This document shows positions 26,849 through 35,344 of a stretch of 64,000 nt of DNA, one piece after another (positions within the stretch are counted from its first letter, which is position 1; each line of letters starts with the position of its first letter). The DNA is from Flavobacteriaceae bacterium UBA7684 (lineage in GTDB: Bacteria; Bacteroidota; Bacteroidia; Flavobacteriales; Flavobacteriaceae): NCBI GenBank assembly GCA_002482885.1, contig DLGW01000005.1, positions 252,533-316,532 on the forward strand. The letters are read 5' to 3'. The position numbers and the translations under genes are program-made. The notes below the pieces were generated by a model, which had not been told where the DNA came from, did no database searches, and worked only from the letters and a program-made list of their open reading frames with translations.

Positions 26849-27380
26849 AAGGCTTGAATCAGAACGGTTGATATTATTACCATTAGGATTAGATTTTTGT
26901 ACACAAGAATATGTTAATTGGTTAAATGATTCAATCGTTAATAAATATTTAGAAACTGTCGGAAATTATACTAAAGAGAGTTTAAAAGATTTTTTGACAG
27001 ATGTTGAGCAAAAAAATATTTTGTTTTGGGCTATTTTAGTTAAGAATGAAAATAAACATATAGGGAACATAAAAATAGATCCAATAAATCATAGGCATGG
27101 AGTAGGTGAGTATGGAATTTTAATGGGTGATAAAGATGAATGGGGAAAAGGTTATGCTGAAGAAGCTTCGAAATTGGTTATAGCTTATTGTTTCAACGAG
27201 TTATCTTTAAGAAAAATAGTTTTAGGTGTAGTTCATAAAAATTTAAATGCAATAAAATTGTATAAAAAATTAGGTTTTGTACAAGAAGGTTTATATAAAA
27301 AGCATGGAGTATATGATTCTGAATATTGTGATATAATAAGAATGGCAATTTTTAACCTAAAATATCATGAAGAAACTTAA
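26841..27380 (+). CDS. GNAT acetyltransferase (RimJ/RimL type), PseH candidate
   Basis: 179 residues from ATG 26841, which overlaps the pseC stop; a longer frame from 26799 lies within pseC. The N-acetyltransferase fold shows RLESERLILLPLGLDF, HIGNIKIDPIN, the acetyl-CoA loop DEWGKGYAEEASKLV (about 96-110) and NLNAIKLYKKLGFVQEG. Its place right after pseC suggests that it acetylates the new 4-amino group (the PseH step). A second GNAT at 32910 competes for that role, so only one need be PseH. Confidence 0.82.
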   Translation: MIKRLESERLILLPLGLDFCTQEYVNWLNDSIVNKYLETVGNYTKESLKDFLTDVEQKNILFWAILVKNENKHIGNIKIDPINHRHGVGEYGILMGDKDEWGKGYAEEASKLVIAYCFNELSLRKIVLGVVHKNLNAIKLYKKLGFVQEGLYKKHGVYDSEYCDIIRMAIFNLKYHEET

Positions 27381-28236
27381 AATTATATTAGGTACAGTTC
27401 AGATGGGGCTATCTTATGGAATTAATAATTTTAAAGGTCAAATTAATTCCGACGAAAGTTTTGCAATTTTATCAAGAGCTAGAGAATTAGGTGTGACAAC
27501 ATTAGATACAGCAGAATCTTATGGAACAGCACATAGAGTTATAGGAGCTTTTCACGAAAAATCAGATGGATTTACCTTTAAAATCAATACCAAATTCCCA
27601 TCAAATTTTCAAATAGATAATATAGAATCAACATTACATAGGTACTTAGAGGATTTAAAAGTTGAAAATATAGAAACAATAATGTTTCACAGCTTTTCTA
27701 GTTATATAGCAAACAAACATAAATTAGAAGAATTATTAGTCTTTAAAAAAAATAAAATAGTTAATTATATTGGTGCCTCGATTTATACAAATGATGAATT
27801 TGAACAGATTATTAACGATGAATATATAGACGTTGTTCAAATACCATTTAATTTACTTGATAACTGGAATTTAAGAGGGAACCTTATATTAGAAGCTAAA
27901 AAAAAAGGGAAAGTAATACATACCCGATCAGCGTTTTTACAAGGACTTTTTTTTGTTAATATTAATAATGAAAATAAAATTGTTCAAAATCTAAGAGAAG
28001 AACTTCAATTAATTCAGAGTATTGCTAACAAAAACGGAATGTCTGTGTCTGAATTAGCATTAAATTACCCTTGTAATTTAGAAGACATAGATGGTGTATT
28101 GATTGGGGTAGATTCACAAACACAGTTGATAGAAAATATAAAATCAATTAAGAAAATAAACTCAAATATCATTCATCATATAGATGAAATAAATATAAAA
28201 AACACAGACTTATTAAATCCTTCATTATGGAAATAA
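27367..28236 (+). CDS. Aldo/keto reductase
   Basis: 289 residues with the (beta/alpha)8 AKR fold and the complete catalytic tetrad: Asp47 and Tyr52 in TLDTAESYG, Lys76 in INTKFP and His108 in TIMFHSF. It overlaps the GNAT gene by 14 bases and the cytidylyltransferase by 10, so it is translated with the nonulosonate genes. AKRs are not part of the textbook PseB-C-H-G-I-F route; it may reduce a keto intermediate or supply substrate to the class III aminotransferase two genes on. The substrate is unknown. Confidence 0.88.
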   Translation: MKKLKIILGTVQMGLSYGINNFKGQINSDESFAILSRARELGVTTLDTAESYGTAHRVIGAFHEKSDGFTFKINTKFPSNFQIDNIESTLHRYLEDLKVENIETIMFHSFSSYIANKHKLEELLVFKKNKIVNYIGASIYTNDEFEQIINDEYIDVVQIPFNLLDNWNLRGNLILEAKKKGKVIHTRSAFLQGLFFVNINNENKIVQNLREELQLIQSIANKNGMSVSELALNYPCNLEDIDGVLIGVDSQTQLIENIKSIKKINSNIIHHIDEINIKNTDLLNPSLWK

Positions 28237-28985
28237 AAACTTTGGCAATTATTCAAGCTAGATTTGGAAGCACAAGGTTACCAGGGAAAGTTTTAAAAAA
28301 GATAAACACTAAATCATTGTTAGAAATTGGCTTAAATAGAATCAGTAAGTCAAAAATAATAGATAAGATAGTCGTAGCAACTACAGATAATAGTATTGAT
28401 GAAGCCATAGTAGATGAAGTTAAAAGACTGGGATTTGATTATTTTAGAGGTTCAGAACAAGATGTTTTAGACAGGTTTTATAAAACAGCCTTACTTTATA
28501 AGCCTAAGTGGATTGTTAGAATTACATCTGATTGTCCATTGATAGATCCAATTCTTATAGACCAAGTTATAGATTTTACATTTAATAATAATGTAGACTA
28601 CGGAGCTAACATTTTAGAAGAACGTTTTCCTGATGGTCAAGATATTGAAGTTTTTACTTTTGAAGCCTTAGAAAAAGCATGGCAAGAATCACAATTGTTG
28701 TCTGATAGAGAACATGTAACACCATATATCAGAAGAAATTCAACTTTTTTTAATGAAAACAAGTTTAGATCATCAAATTTTTATTCAAGTATAGATTACT
28801 CAAACGTAAGAATGACGGTAGATGAGCCTGAAGATTTTACAGTTATTGAAAATTTGATTAATAGCTTAGGATTAGAAAAAAAATGGGAAGAGTATGTTTT
28901 GTATATGATGGAAAATGATTTAACTAAAATAAATTCTAAAATTATAAGAAACGAGGGATATTTAAAATCCTTAAAAAACGATTAA
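28227..28985 (+). CDS. SpsF-type cytidylyltransferase (probable CMP-sugar activation)
   Basis: 252 residues of the nucleotidyltransferase fold: IIQARFGSTRLPGKVLKKI (8-26), VVATTDNSIDEAI, YFRGSEQDVLDRFY and RITSDCPLIDP (about 91-101) match the SpsF/COG1861 family rather than NeuA. In pseudaminic-type clusters a gene of this type may take the place of PseF, activating the sugar as CMP ester; this is inferred from context. The separate neuA-like gene at 39325 would then serve the second pathway. Confidence 0.8.
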   Translation: MEIKTLAIIQARFGSTRLPGKVLKKINTKSLLEIGLNRISKSKIIDKIVVATTDNSIDEAIVDEVKRLGFDYFRGSEQDVLDRFYKTALLYKPKWIVRITSDCPLIDPILIDQVIDFTFNNNVDYGANILEERFPDGQDIEVFTFEALEKAWQESQLLSDREHVTPYIRRNSTFFNENKFRSSNFYSSIDYSNVRMTVDEPEDFTVIENLINSLGLEKKWEEYVLYMMENDLTKINSKIIRNEGYLKSLKND

Positions 28986-28986
28986 A

Positions 28987-30294
28987 ATGGGAAAAGGGCA
29001 AGAATTATATAAAAAAGCAAAACAGATAATACCAGGAGGAACGATGCTTTTGTCAAAAAGACCAGAAATGTTCTTGCCTGAAGAGTGGCCTTCGTATTAT
29101 AGTAAAGCAAAAGGTTGTGAAGTTTGGGATTTGGATGGGAAGAAATATACAGATGTATCCATAATGGGGATAGGCACAAATATTCTTGGATATGCTAATC
29201 AAGAAATAGACGATGCAGTAGTAGCAACGGTCAGAAATGGTAATATGTCAACTTTAAATTGCCCAGAGGAAGTTTTTTTAGCAGAAAAATTAATCGAGAT
29301 GCACCCATGGGCATCCATGGTAAGATTTGCTAGAAGCGGAGGAGAAGCTAATGCCATTGCCATTAGAATTGCCAGATCCGCAACTGGAAAAGATAATGTT
29401 GCGATTTGCGGATACCATGGATGGCATGATTGGTATTTGTCAACAAATTTAAATGATGGAGACGGATTAGCTGGTCATTTGCTTCCAGGTTTGGATCCAA
29501 ATGGGGTTCCTCAAAATTTAAAAAATACAGTACATCCTTTTAACTACAATAATATTCAAGAATTAGAGAATATTATTAAAACAAAAAATATTGGTGTAAT
29601 AAAAATGGAGGTATCTCGTAATAAAGGACCTGAGGATAATTTTTTACAAAAAGTTCGAAAACTAGCTACGGATAACTCAATCGTTTTAATTTTTGATGAA
29701 TGCACTTCTGGTTTTAGACAAACTTTTGGAGGACTTCATAAATTATATGGTGTAGAACCAGATATTGCCATGTTTGGAAAAGCATTAGGAAATGGTTATG
29801 GTATTACTGCCGTTATAGGTAGAAAAGAAATCATGGAAGCTGCTCAAAAAACATTTATAAGTAGTACTTTTTGGACAGAAAGAATTGGACCTACCGCTGC
29901 TTTAAAAACATTGGAAGTCATGGAAAGAGAAAGGTCATGGGTTACAATTACAGAAACAGGTAATAATATATCAAAAAAATGGAGCCAATTAGCAAAAGAA
30001 CATAACTTGAATATCCAAATAAGTGGTTTGCCGGCATTAATAGGTTTTACATTTCAAAGCGAAAATCATTTGGCATATAAGACATATATTACACAAGAAA
30101 TGTTAAAAAACGGATATTTAGCAACAACAAGTATTTATGTAAGCATTTGTCATACTAATCAAATACTTGACAATTATTTTAATCAATTAAGTGATATATT
30201 TGCTAATATATCCAGATGCGAAAAAGGAGAGTTAGATATTAATAAGTTGCTAAAATCGCCAGTTTGTCACGGAGGATTTAAACGTTTAAATTAA
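28987..30294 (+). CDS. Class III aminotransferase (glutamate-1-semialdehyde aminomutase-like)
   Basis: 435 residues. PLP fold type I with FARSGGEANAIAIRIAR (about 114-130), GYHGWHDWYL (142-151), IFDECTSGFR (Asp237) and Schiff-base lysine Lys265 in MFGKALGNG. It resembles HemL and related aminotransferases, but its position between a cytidylyltransferase and an amidotransferase in a sugar operon argues against haem synthesis. It could aminate an aldehyde or ketone on the nonulosonate side chain or a precursor. No known pseudaminic pathway step needs it, which makes it one of the key unknowns here. Confidence 0.82.
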   Translation: MGKGQELYKKAKQIIPGGTMLLSKRPEMFLPEEWPSYYSKAKGCEVWDLDGKKYTDVSIMGIGTNILGYANQEIDDAVVATVRNGNMSTLNCPEEVFLAEKLIEMHPWASMVRFARSGGEANAIAIRIARSATGKDNVAICGYHGWHDWYLSTNLNDGDGLAGHLLPGLDPNGVPQNLKNTVHPFNYNNIQELENIIKTKNIGVIKMEVSRNKGPEDNFLQKVRKLATDNSIVLIFDECTSGFRQTFGGLHKLYGVEPDIAMFGKALGNGYGITAVIGRKEIMEAAQKTFISSTFWTERIGPTAALKTLEVMERERSWVTITETGNNISKKWSQLAKEHNLNIQISGLPALIGFTFQSENHLAYKTYITQEMLKNGYLATTSIYVSICHTNQILDNYFNQLSDIFANISRCEKGELDINKLLKSPVCHGGFKRLN

Positions 30295-30300
30295 GTAATA

Positions 30301-31500
30301 ATGAAAGATACTATGCAAAGATGCACAAAGTGTTTATTACCTGAAACACATGAAAGTATTACATTTGATGAAAAAGGTGTTTGTAGTGTCTGTAGACAAG
30401 TAGAATTTAAACAAGGTAAAATAGATTGGGAACAGCGAAAAAAAGAACTGACAGACTTAATAGAGTCTAACAGAGGTAAATATGATTATGATTGTATTGT
30501 ACCCTTTAGCGGAGGTAAAGACAGTACTTGGACATTATATTATTTGATGAAAGAATACAAAATAAAACCATTAGTTGTAAGGTTTGATCATGGTTTTTTG
30601 CGCCCCAATTTAAATGAAAACACAATAAAAGTTTTACGCAATTTAGGTGCTGACTTTCATACATTTACACCTAATTGGAAAGTGGTTCAAAAATTAATGT
30701 TGCAAAGTTTTTTAGAGAAAGGAGACTTTTGTTGGCATTGTCATACAGGTATTTTTTCATATCCTATGCATGTTGCATTAATGCATAAAGTGCCATTAAT
30801 TTTCTGGGGGGAACCTTCTGCAGAATATACTTCATATTACAGTTATGATCAACCAGAAGAGGTTGACGAAAAAAGATTTAATAGATATGTTAACCTAGGA
30901 ATAACAGCTGTGGATATGGCTGTAAGATTAGGAGGTACATTAGATGAAAGAGATTTTAAACCATACACATATCCTCCATTAAAAGAGTTAAGAAAATTAC
31001 AATATAAGTCTGTTTGTTTAGGTTCCTATATTCCATGGGATGTTAAAACACAATCAAAAATTATTGCAGACGAATTAGGTTGGCAGGGGGATTTGGTAGA
31101 AAATGTGCCAGGGCAATATAATTATGAGAAGATAGAATGCTATATGCAAGGGGTAAGGGATTATATAAAATATATAAAACGAGGATATACAAGGCCAACA
31201 CATCTTGCTGCAATTGATATTAGAAATGACAGAATGACCAAAGAAGAAGGTCTAGAAATGATAAATCAATTTGAAGGCAAAGAGCCACCTAGTTTAGATA
31301 TATTTCTAGAATTAACAGGGCTTACAAAAGATGAGTTTTATAAAATAGCAGAAAGTCATACAGTTTCACCTTGGAAATTTAGCGCCATAGAAAAAGAGAT
31401 TGGAGGTAAATTGCCAGATTATGATAAGTGGTCAAGGGATGGTAAAATGAGTAGAGAAGAAGCCGAAAAACAAATTAACAATTGGAAAAAACATCAGTAA
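30301..31500 (+). CDS. N-acetyl sugar amidotransferase (PseA/WbpG family)
   Basis: 399 residues. The ATP-pyrophosphatase PP-loop is at IVPFSGGKDSTWTLYY (SGGKDST 70-76). Two CxxC pairs (Cys8/Cys11 and Cys28/Cys31) suggest a zinc site at the N-terminus. Family members convert an N-acetyl group of a sugar to an acetamidino group using ATP and ammonia, as in Campylobacter PseA (pseudaminic acid) and Pseudomonas WbpG. The next two genes encode the HisH/HisF-type ammonia-producing pair. It is therefore predicted to make an acetamidino nonulosonate or precursor. Confidence 0.9.
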   Translation: MKDTMQRCTKCLLPETHESITFDEKGVCSVCRQVEFKQGKIDWEQRKKELTDLIESNRGKYDYDCIVPFSGGKDSTWTLYYLMKEYKIKPLVVRFDHGFLRPNLNENTIKVLRNLGADFHTFTPNWKVVQKLMLQSFLEKGDFCWHCHTGIFSYPMHVALMHKVPLIFWGEPSAEYTSYYSYDQPEEVDEKRFNRYVNLGITAVDMAVRLGGTLDERDFKPYTYPPLKELRKLQYKSVCLGSYIPWDVKTQSKIIADELGWQGDLVENVPGQYNYEKIECYMQGVRDYIKYIKRGYTRPTHLAAIDIRNDRMTKEEGLEMINQFEGKEPPSLDIFLELTGLTKDEFYKIAESHTVSPWKFSAIEKEIGGKLPDYDKWSRDGKMSREEAEKQINNWKKHQ

Positions 31501-31503
31501 CTA

Positions 31504-32121
31504 ATGATTGGAATTGTTGATTATGGAATGGGTAACTTATTGTCCGTTTATAATGCTTTTGATTATTTAGGAGAAGATGTTAAAATTTGTAGTTATCCTG
31601 AGGAACTTTCAACTGTAGATAGGATAGTTATACCAGGAGTAGGAGCTTTTAAGGATTGTATTAAATTACTAGAGACAAAGTTTTTTGTAGAATCCCTAAA
31701 TGAGCAGGTTATAAAAAATGGTAAACCAACTTTGGGTATCTGTTTAGGAATGCAAGTTATGGCAAAAAAAAGCTATGAGTTTGGAGAATTTAATGGATTA
31801 GGTTGGTTTGATGCAGAAGTAATAAAAATAGATAATTTCAATCAAAAATTTAAAGTTCCTAATATAGGTTGGAACGAGATAGAATTTAAAGAAGAAAATG
31901 CATTGTTTCAAGGTATTGATAATCATTCGGATTTCTATTTAGTTCATTCTTATTTTATGAAGTGCAGAAATGATTTAGATATTGTGGCTACGTATGATTA
32001 TGGGGCAAAAATTACCGCAGCAGTAATGAAAGATAATATTTTTGCTACACAGTTTCATCCAGAGAAGAGTCAAGATAACGGACTTAGGATTATAGAGAAT
32101 TTTGTTAATTGGAAACCATAA
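31504..32121 (+). CDS. HisH-type glutaminase subunit, amidotransferase partner
   Basis: 205 residues, class I glutamine amidotransferase: nucleophile Cys80 in LGICLGMQVM and the His185-Glu187 pair in QFHPEKSQ. It releases ammonia from glutamine. Located between the PseA/WbpG-like gene and a HisF paralogue, with gaps of 3 bases each side, and with no other histidine genes nearby, it most probably feeds the sugar amidination reaction rather than histidine synthesis. Confidence 0.92.
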   Translation: MIGIVDYGMGNLLSVYNAFDYLGEDVKICSYPEELSTVDRIVIPGVGAFKDCIKLLETKFFVESLNEQVIKNGKPTLGICLGMQVMAKKSYEFGEFNGLGWFDAEVIKIDNFNQKFKVPNIGWNEIEFKEENALFQGIDNHSDFYLVHSYFMKCRNDLDIVATYDYGAKITAAVMKDNIFATQFHPEKSQDNGLRIIENFVNWKP

Positions 32122-32124
32122 TTA

Positions 32125-32913
32125 ATGTCTAAATTAAGGTTAATACCTAAGCTTCAATTGAAGCCAGCTTCATATAATTCTAAAAAATTGGTGTTAGTTA
32201 TAACTAGGCAATTTCAAGAATGTATTGAAATTGGAGATCCTGTTTCTCAAGCTAAAATATTTCAAGATCAATTATCAGATGAATTAATTTTTATCAACAT
32301 AGATAAAAATAATAAGCAAGAGGTATCTGTATTGGCAGAGGTAATAAATAAAGTTTCGCAAGAAATATTCATGCCTTTAACCGCAGGCGGAGGTGTTACG
32401 AAATTAGAAGATTTTAGAACACTTTTGTCAAATGGAGCAGATAAAATCTCTATAAATTCACAAGCAGTAATTAGTCCTGAATTTATTACAAAAGCATCTG
32501 ATAAATACGGATCACAATGCGTAGTTGTTAGTATTGATTATAAGAAAGAACAAAATGGAGAATATTTTGTTTATATAAATGGAGGAAAACAGAAAACATC
32601 AATTCACCCAGTAGAATGGGCTATTCAATCTGAAAAATTAGGAGCAGGAGAATTGTTGATAACCTCAATAGATAATGATGGGATGAAAGTTGGATTAGAT
32701 TTAAATTTAACAAATCAAATATGTAAATCAGTTAATATTCCAGTTATAACAGCAGGTGGTTGTGGATTGTCAAAACATTTTTCAGATGGTTTTATAGAGG
32801 GTAATGCTAGCGCAGTATCTGCGGGTACTTTTTTTGCTCATAGAGATCAAAATTTTATGCAAACGAGATCACACATTTTAAATGCTGGAGTTAACATAAG
32901 AAGGCAACGATGA
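32125..32913 (+). CDS. HisF paralogue (ammonia-channel partner), altered active site
   Basis: 262 residues, (beta/alpha)8 barrel. It aligns with imidazole glycerol phosphate synthase cyclase, but the catalytic Asp11 of HisF (in CLDV) is Gln11 here (RLIPKLQLK), and the GRVVKG loop after it is replaced. The second catalytic Asp is kept (VVVSIDYK, Asp138), as are phosphate-loop-like LTAGGGV and TAGGCG. So the barrel and ammonia tunnel may be retained while cyclase activity is probably lost, which fits a role as ammonia conduit for the amidotransferase. It overlaps the next gene by 4 bases (ATGA). Confidence 0.9.
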   Translation: MSKLRLIPKLQLKPASYNSKKLVLVITRQFQECIEIGDPVSQAKIFQDQLSDELIFINIDKNNKQEVSVLAEVINKVSQEIFMPLTAGGGVTKLEDFRTLLSNGADKISINSQAVISPEFITKASDKYGSQCVVVSIDYKKEQNGEYFVYINGGKQKTSIHPVEWAIQSEKLGAGELLITSIDNDGMKVGLDLNLTNQICKSVNIPVITAGGCGLSKHFSDGFIEGNASAVSAGTFFAHRDQNFMQTRSHILNAGVNIRRQR

Positions 32914-33482
32914 GGTATATATGTTTAAATAAACAAATTTTTGAAAGAGATAAATATAGTATTGTCCCAATAAGACTCGAAGATCGGTTTGAAATAATGA
33001 ATTGGAGAAATGAGCAAATTTACCATCTTCGGCAATCAAAACCATTAACAATTGAGGATCAAGATAATTACTTTACAAATATAGTCTCATCGCTTTTTGA
33101 ACAAAAATACCCAAATCAAATATTGTTTTCGTACTTGGAAAATAACAAGTGTATAGGATATGGAGGCCTAGTTCATATCAATTGGATTGATAAAAATGCA
33201 GAAATATCTTTTATAATTAATACAGAGTTAGAGGATAAATATTTTAAATCACACTGGCAAATTTATTTGAGTCTTATAGAAGATGTGGCATTTAAAGAAT
33301 TGGGGCTTCATAAATTATTTGTATATGCGTTTGATTTACGCCCTCACTTATACGACGCAATTGAAAGTGTCGGCTATAAAAAGGAAGCTATATTAAAAGA
33401 ACATTGCTTATTTAATGATAAATATATAGATGTAATTATTCATTCAAAGATTTATAATAATGCGTTTAGGGATACTATGTAG
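32910..33482 (+). CDS. GNAT acetyltransferase, second PseH candidate
   Basis: 190 residues. YSIVPIRLEDRFEIMNWRNEQ and YHLRQSKPLT resemble PseH-like acetyltransferases of flagellin and surface glycan loci; CIGYGGLVHINW and AYAF-type beta strands complete the GNAT core. It may N-acetylate the 4-amino intermediate, or another amine if the class III aminotransferase creates one. It overlaps the HisF gene by 4 bases and the formyltransferase by 23 bases, indicating tight coupling. Confidence 0.8.
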   Translation: MRYICLNKQIFERDKYSIVPIRLEDRFEIMNWRNEQIYHLRQSKPLTIEDQDNYFTNIVSSLFEQKYPNQILFSYLENNKCIGYGGLVHINWIDKNAEISFIINTELEDKYFKSHWQIYLSLIEDVAFKELGLHKLFVYAFDLRPHLYDAIESVGYKKEAILKEHCLFNDKYIDVIIHSKIYNNAFRDTM

Positions 33483-34347
33483 TGGAGATCTAGGGGGCAG
33501 TATTCTCAAGAAATTAGCAGGAGAATATAAGGTTGATTTTGTATTTACAGATAAAAATTCAACTGAAATAATAAATTATTGCCACATTAATTTAATAGAT
33601 GTTTTTGTGGGTAACCCTAGAAATAATAAAGCAAATAATTTTCTTTTGGGAAAAGATATCGATGTTTTAATTTCAGTTAATTACATTTTTATAATAGAAG
33701 AGGATTTAATAAAATTACCCCAAAAAACAGCATTCAATATTCACGGTTCTTTACTACCTAAATACAGAGGAAGAACTCCACATGTTTGGGCTATAATTAA
33801 TAATGAAATAAAAACAGGAATATCAGCTCATTTGATTGATAAAGGTTGTGATACTGGAGATATTATTGAGCAAGTAGAGGTTGAAATAAGAAAAGATGAT
33901 ACAGGTGCGACGATTTTAGAAAAGTACAAGGCGGAATATTATCCTTTAATAAAAAGAGTTTTAAATGACATAGAGAATAATTCTCTAAAGACAAAAAAAC
34001 AAAATCACAATGAAGCAACCTATTTTGGAAAAAGGACGCCTAATGATGGTTTAATAGATTGGAATTCAAGTAAAAAAGATATTTATAATTGGATAAGAGC
34101 TCAAGCTTATCCATACCCAGGTGCATTTACGTACATAGAAGAAAAAAAAATAACCATTGATAAAGTAGAAATACTAGAAGATGGTAATGATATTGAGGCA
34201 AAAAATGGGCAAATAATTCAAGATAGTCCAAATATTATTGTTAAGGTTAAAGACGGATTAATAAGGATATCTCAAATAAGAGAAGATAAAAATATATTAA
34301 AGAAAAATTTAATATTTTTAAATAATGATGATAAATCAACAAAATAA
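33460..34347 (+). CDS. Sugar N-formyltransferase (methionyl-tRNA formyltransferase-like)
   Basis: 295 residues. The N10-formyltetrahydrofolate-dependent formyltransferase core is clear: FNIHGSLLPKYRGRTP with catalytic Asn93 and His95, and LIDKGCDTGDI with Asp131, the Asn-His-Asp triad of Fmt and ArnA. A C-terminal domain like that of Fmt/ArnA follows (WNSSKKDIYNWIRAQAYPYPGAF). In this context it is expected to formylate an amino group of the sugar, as in N-formylated pseudaminic acids known from some bacteria. It overlaps genes on both sides. Confidence 0.88.
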   Translation: MRLGILCSGDLGGSILKKLAGEYKVDFVFTDKNSTEIINYCHINLIDVFVGNPRNNKANNFLLGKDIDVLISVNYIFIIEEDLIKLPQKTAFNIHGSLLPKYRGRTPHVWAIINNEIKTGISAHLIDKGCDTGDIIEQVEVEIRKDDTGATILEKYKAEYYPLIKRVLNDIENNSLKTKKQNHNEATYFGKRTPNDGLIDWNSSKKDIYNWIRAQAYPYPGAFTYIEEKKITIDKVEILEDGNDIEAKNGQIIQDSPNIIVKVKDGLIRISQIREDKNILKKNLIFLNNDDKSTK

Positions 34348-35344
34348 TAGCTCAAAGGTATTTATAATAGCGGAATTATCAGCAAATCATAACGGCAGTT
34401 TATCAAACGCAATTGAAACAATAAAAGCTGCAAAGAGAACAGGGGCAGATGCAATTAAATTACAAACATACACAGCCGATACACTAACTTTAAATTGTGA
34501 AAAAGAAGACTTTTTGATTAAAGGGACTATTTGGAAAGGAAAGAATTTTTACAAATTATATCAAGAAGCATACACTCCGTGGGAATGGCATGAAGAGCTT
34601 TTTAAAGTTGCAAAAGAGGAAGGTTTAATATGTTTTTCTTCTCCCTTTGATAAAACAGCAGTAGATTTTTTAGAAGAGCTAAACAATCCGATATACAAAA
34701 TTGCTTCATTCGAAATAACAGATATTCCATTGATTGAGTATGTTGCTAGTAAAAATAAGCCAATAATCATATCAACAGGTATTGCAAATTATGATGATAT
34801 AAAATTAGCAGTTGACACTTGCAGAGCAGTAGGTAATAACGATATCACGCTTTTAAAATGTACCTCATCTTATCCAGCACCTATAGAAGAAGCTAATATG
34901 GTAATGATGCAACAATTTGCTAAAGATTTTGATGTGAAAGTCGGATTAAGCGATCATACATTAGGTATTACTTTACCAGTAGTTGCCACTTGTCTTGGAG
35001 CAAAAGTAATAGAAAAACATTTTATTTTAGATCGAAGTATAGGAGGACCAGACGCATCGTTTTCTTTGAATGAAAATGAATTTTCAGAAATGGTAAAAGC
35101 AGTACGTGAAGCTGAAAAAGCAATTGGAAAAATAGATTATAATTTAACCGCTAAACAAATTGAGGGCAAGCAGTTCGCAAGATCATTGTATGTTTGTAAG
35201 GATATAAATATTGGGGATGTTTTTACAGAACAAAATATAAGATCAGTTAGACCAGGATACGGATTACATCCAAAGTATTTTAAAGAAATATTAGGAAAGA
35301 TAGCCGTGAAAAATTATACAATAGGAGATAGATTAGAATTGTAA
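34325..35344 (+). CDS. pseI: Pseudaminic acid synthase
   Basis: 339 residues of the NeuB family: condenses a 6-deoxy-altrose (or related) sugar with phosphoenolpyruvate to give the nine-carbon acid. FIIAELSANHNGSLSNAIE (14-32), DAIKLQTYTADT, CFSSPFDKTAVDFLEE, ISTGIANYDD, KVGLSDHTLG and a C-terminal antifreeze-like SAF domain (from about 285, ARSLYVCKDINIGD) are seen. SANHNGS and SFSLNENEF resemble PseI more than sialic acid synthase. Two adjacent ATGs are possible starts. The stop shares its last base with the next start (TAATG). Confidence 0.92.
   Translation: MMINQQNNSSKVFIIAELSANHNGSLSNAIETIKAAKRTGADAIKLQTYTADTLTLNCEKEDFLIKGTIWKGKNFYKLYQEAYTPWEWHEELFKVAKEEGLICFSSPFDKTAVDFLEELNNPIYKIASFEITDIPLIEYVASKNKPIIISTGIANYDDIKLAVDTCRAVGNNDITLLKCTSSYPAPIEEANMVMMQQFAKDFDVKVGLSDHTLGITLPVVATCLGAKVIEKHFILDRSIGGPDASFSLNENEFSEMVKAVREAEKAIGKIDYNLTAKQIEGKQFARSLYVCKDINIGDVFTEQNIRSVRPGYGLHPKYFKEILGKIAVKNYTIGDRLEL

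Noticed and set aside
28987..30294. Haem biosynthesis gene hemL
   Set aside because: The fold and lysine fit, but the operon context is entirely sugar biosynthesis, so the call was kept as a class III aminotransferase.
31504..32913. HisH and HisF as histidine biosynthesis genes
   Set aside because: No other his genes nearby, the pair sits between a sugar amidotransferase and sugar acyltransferases, and HisF has lost catalytic Asp11.
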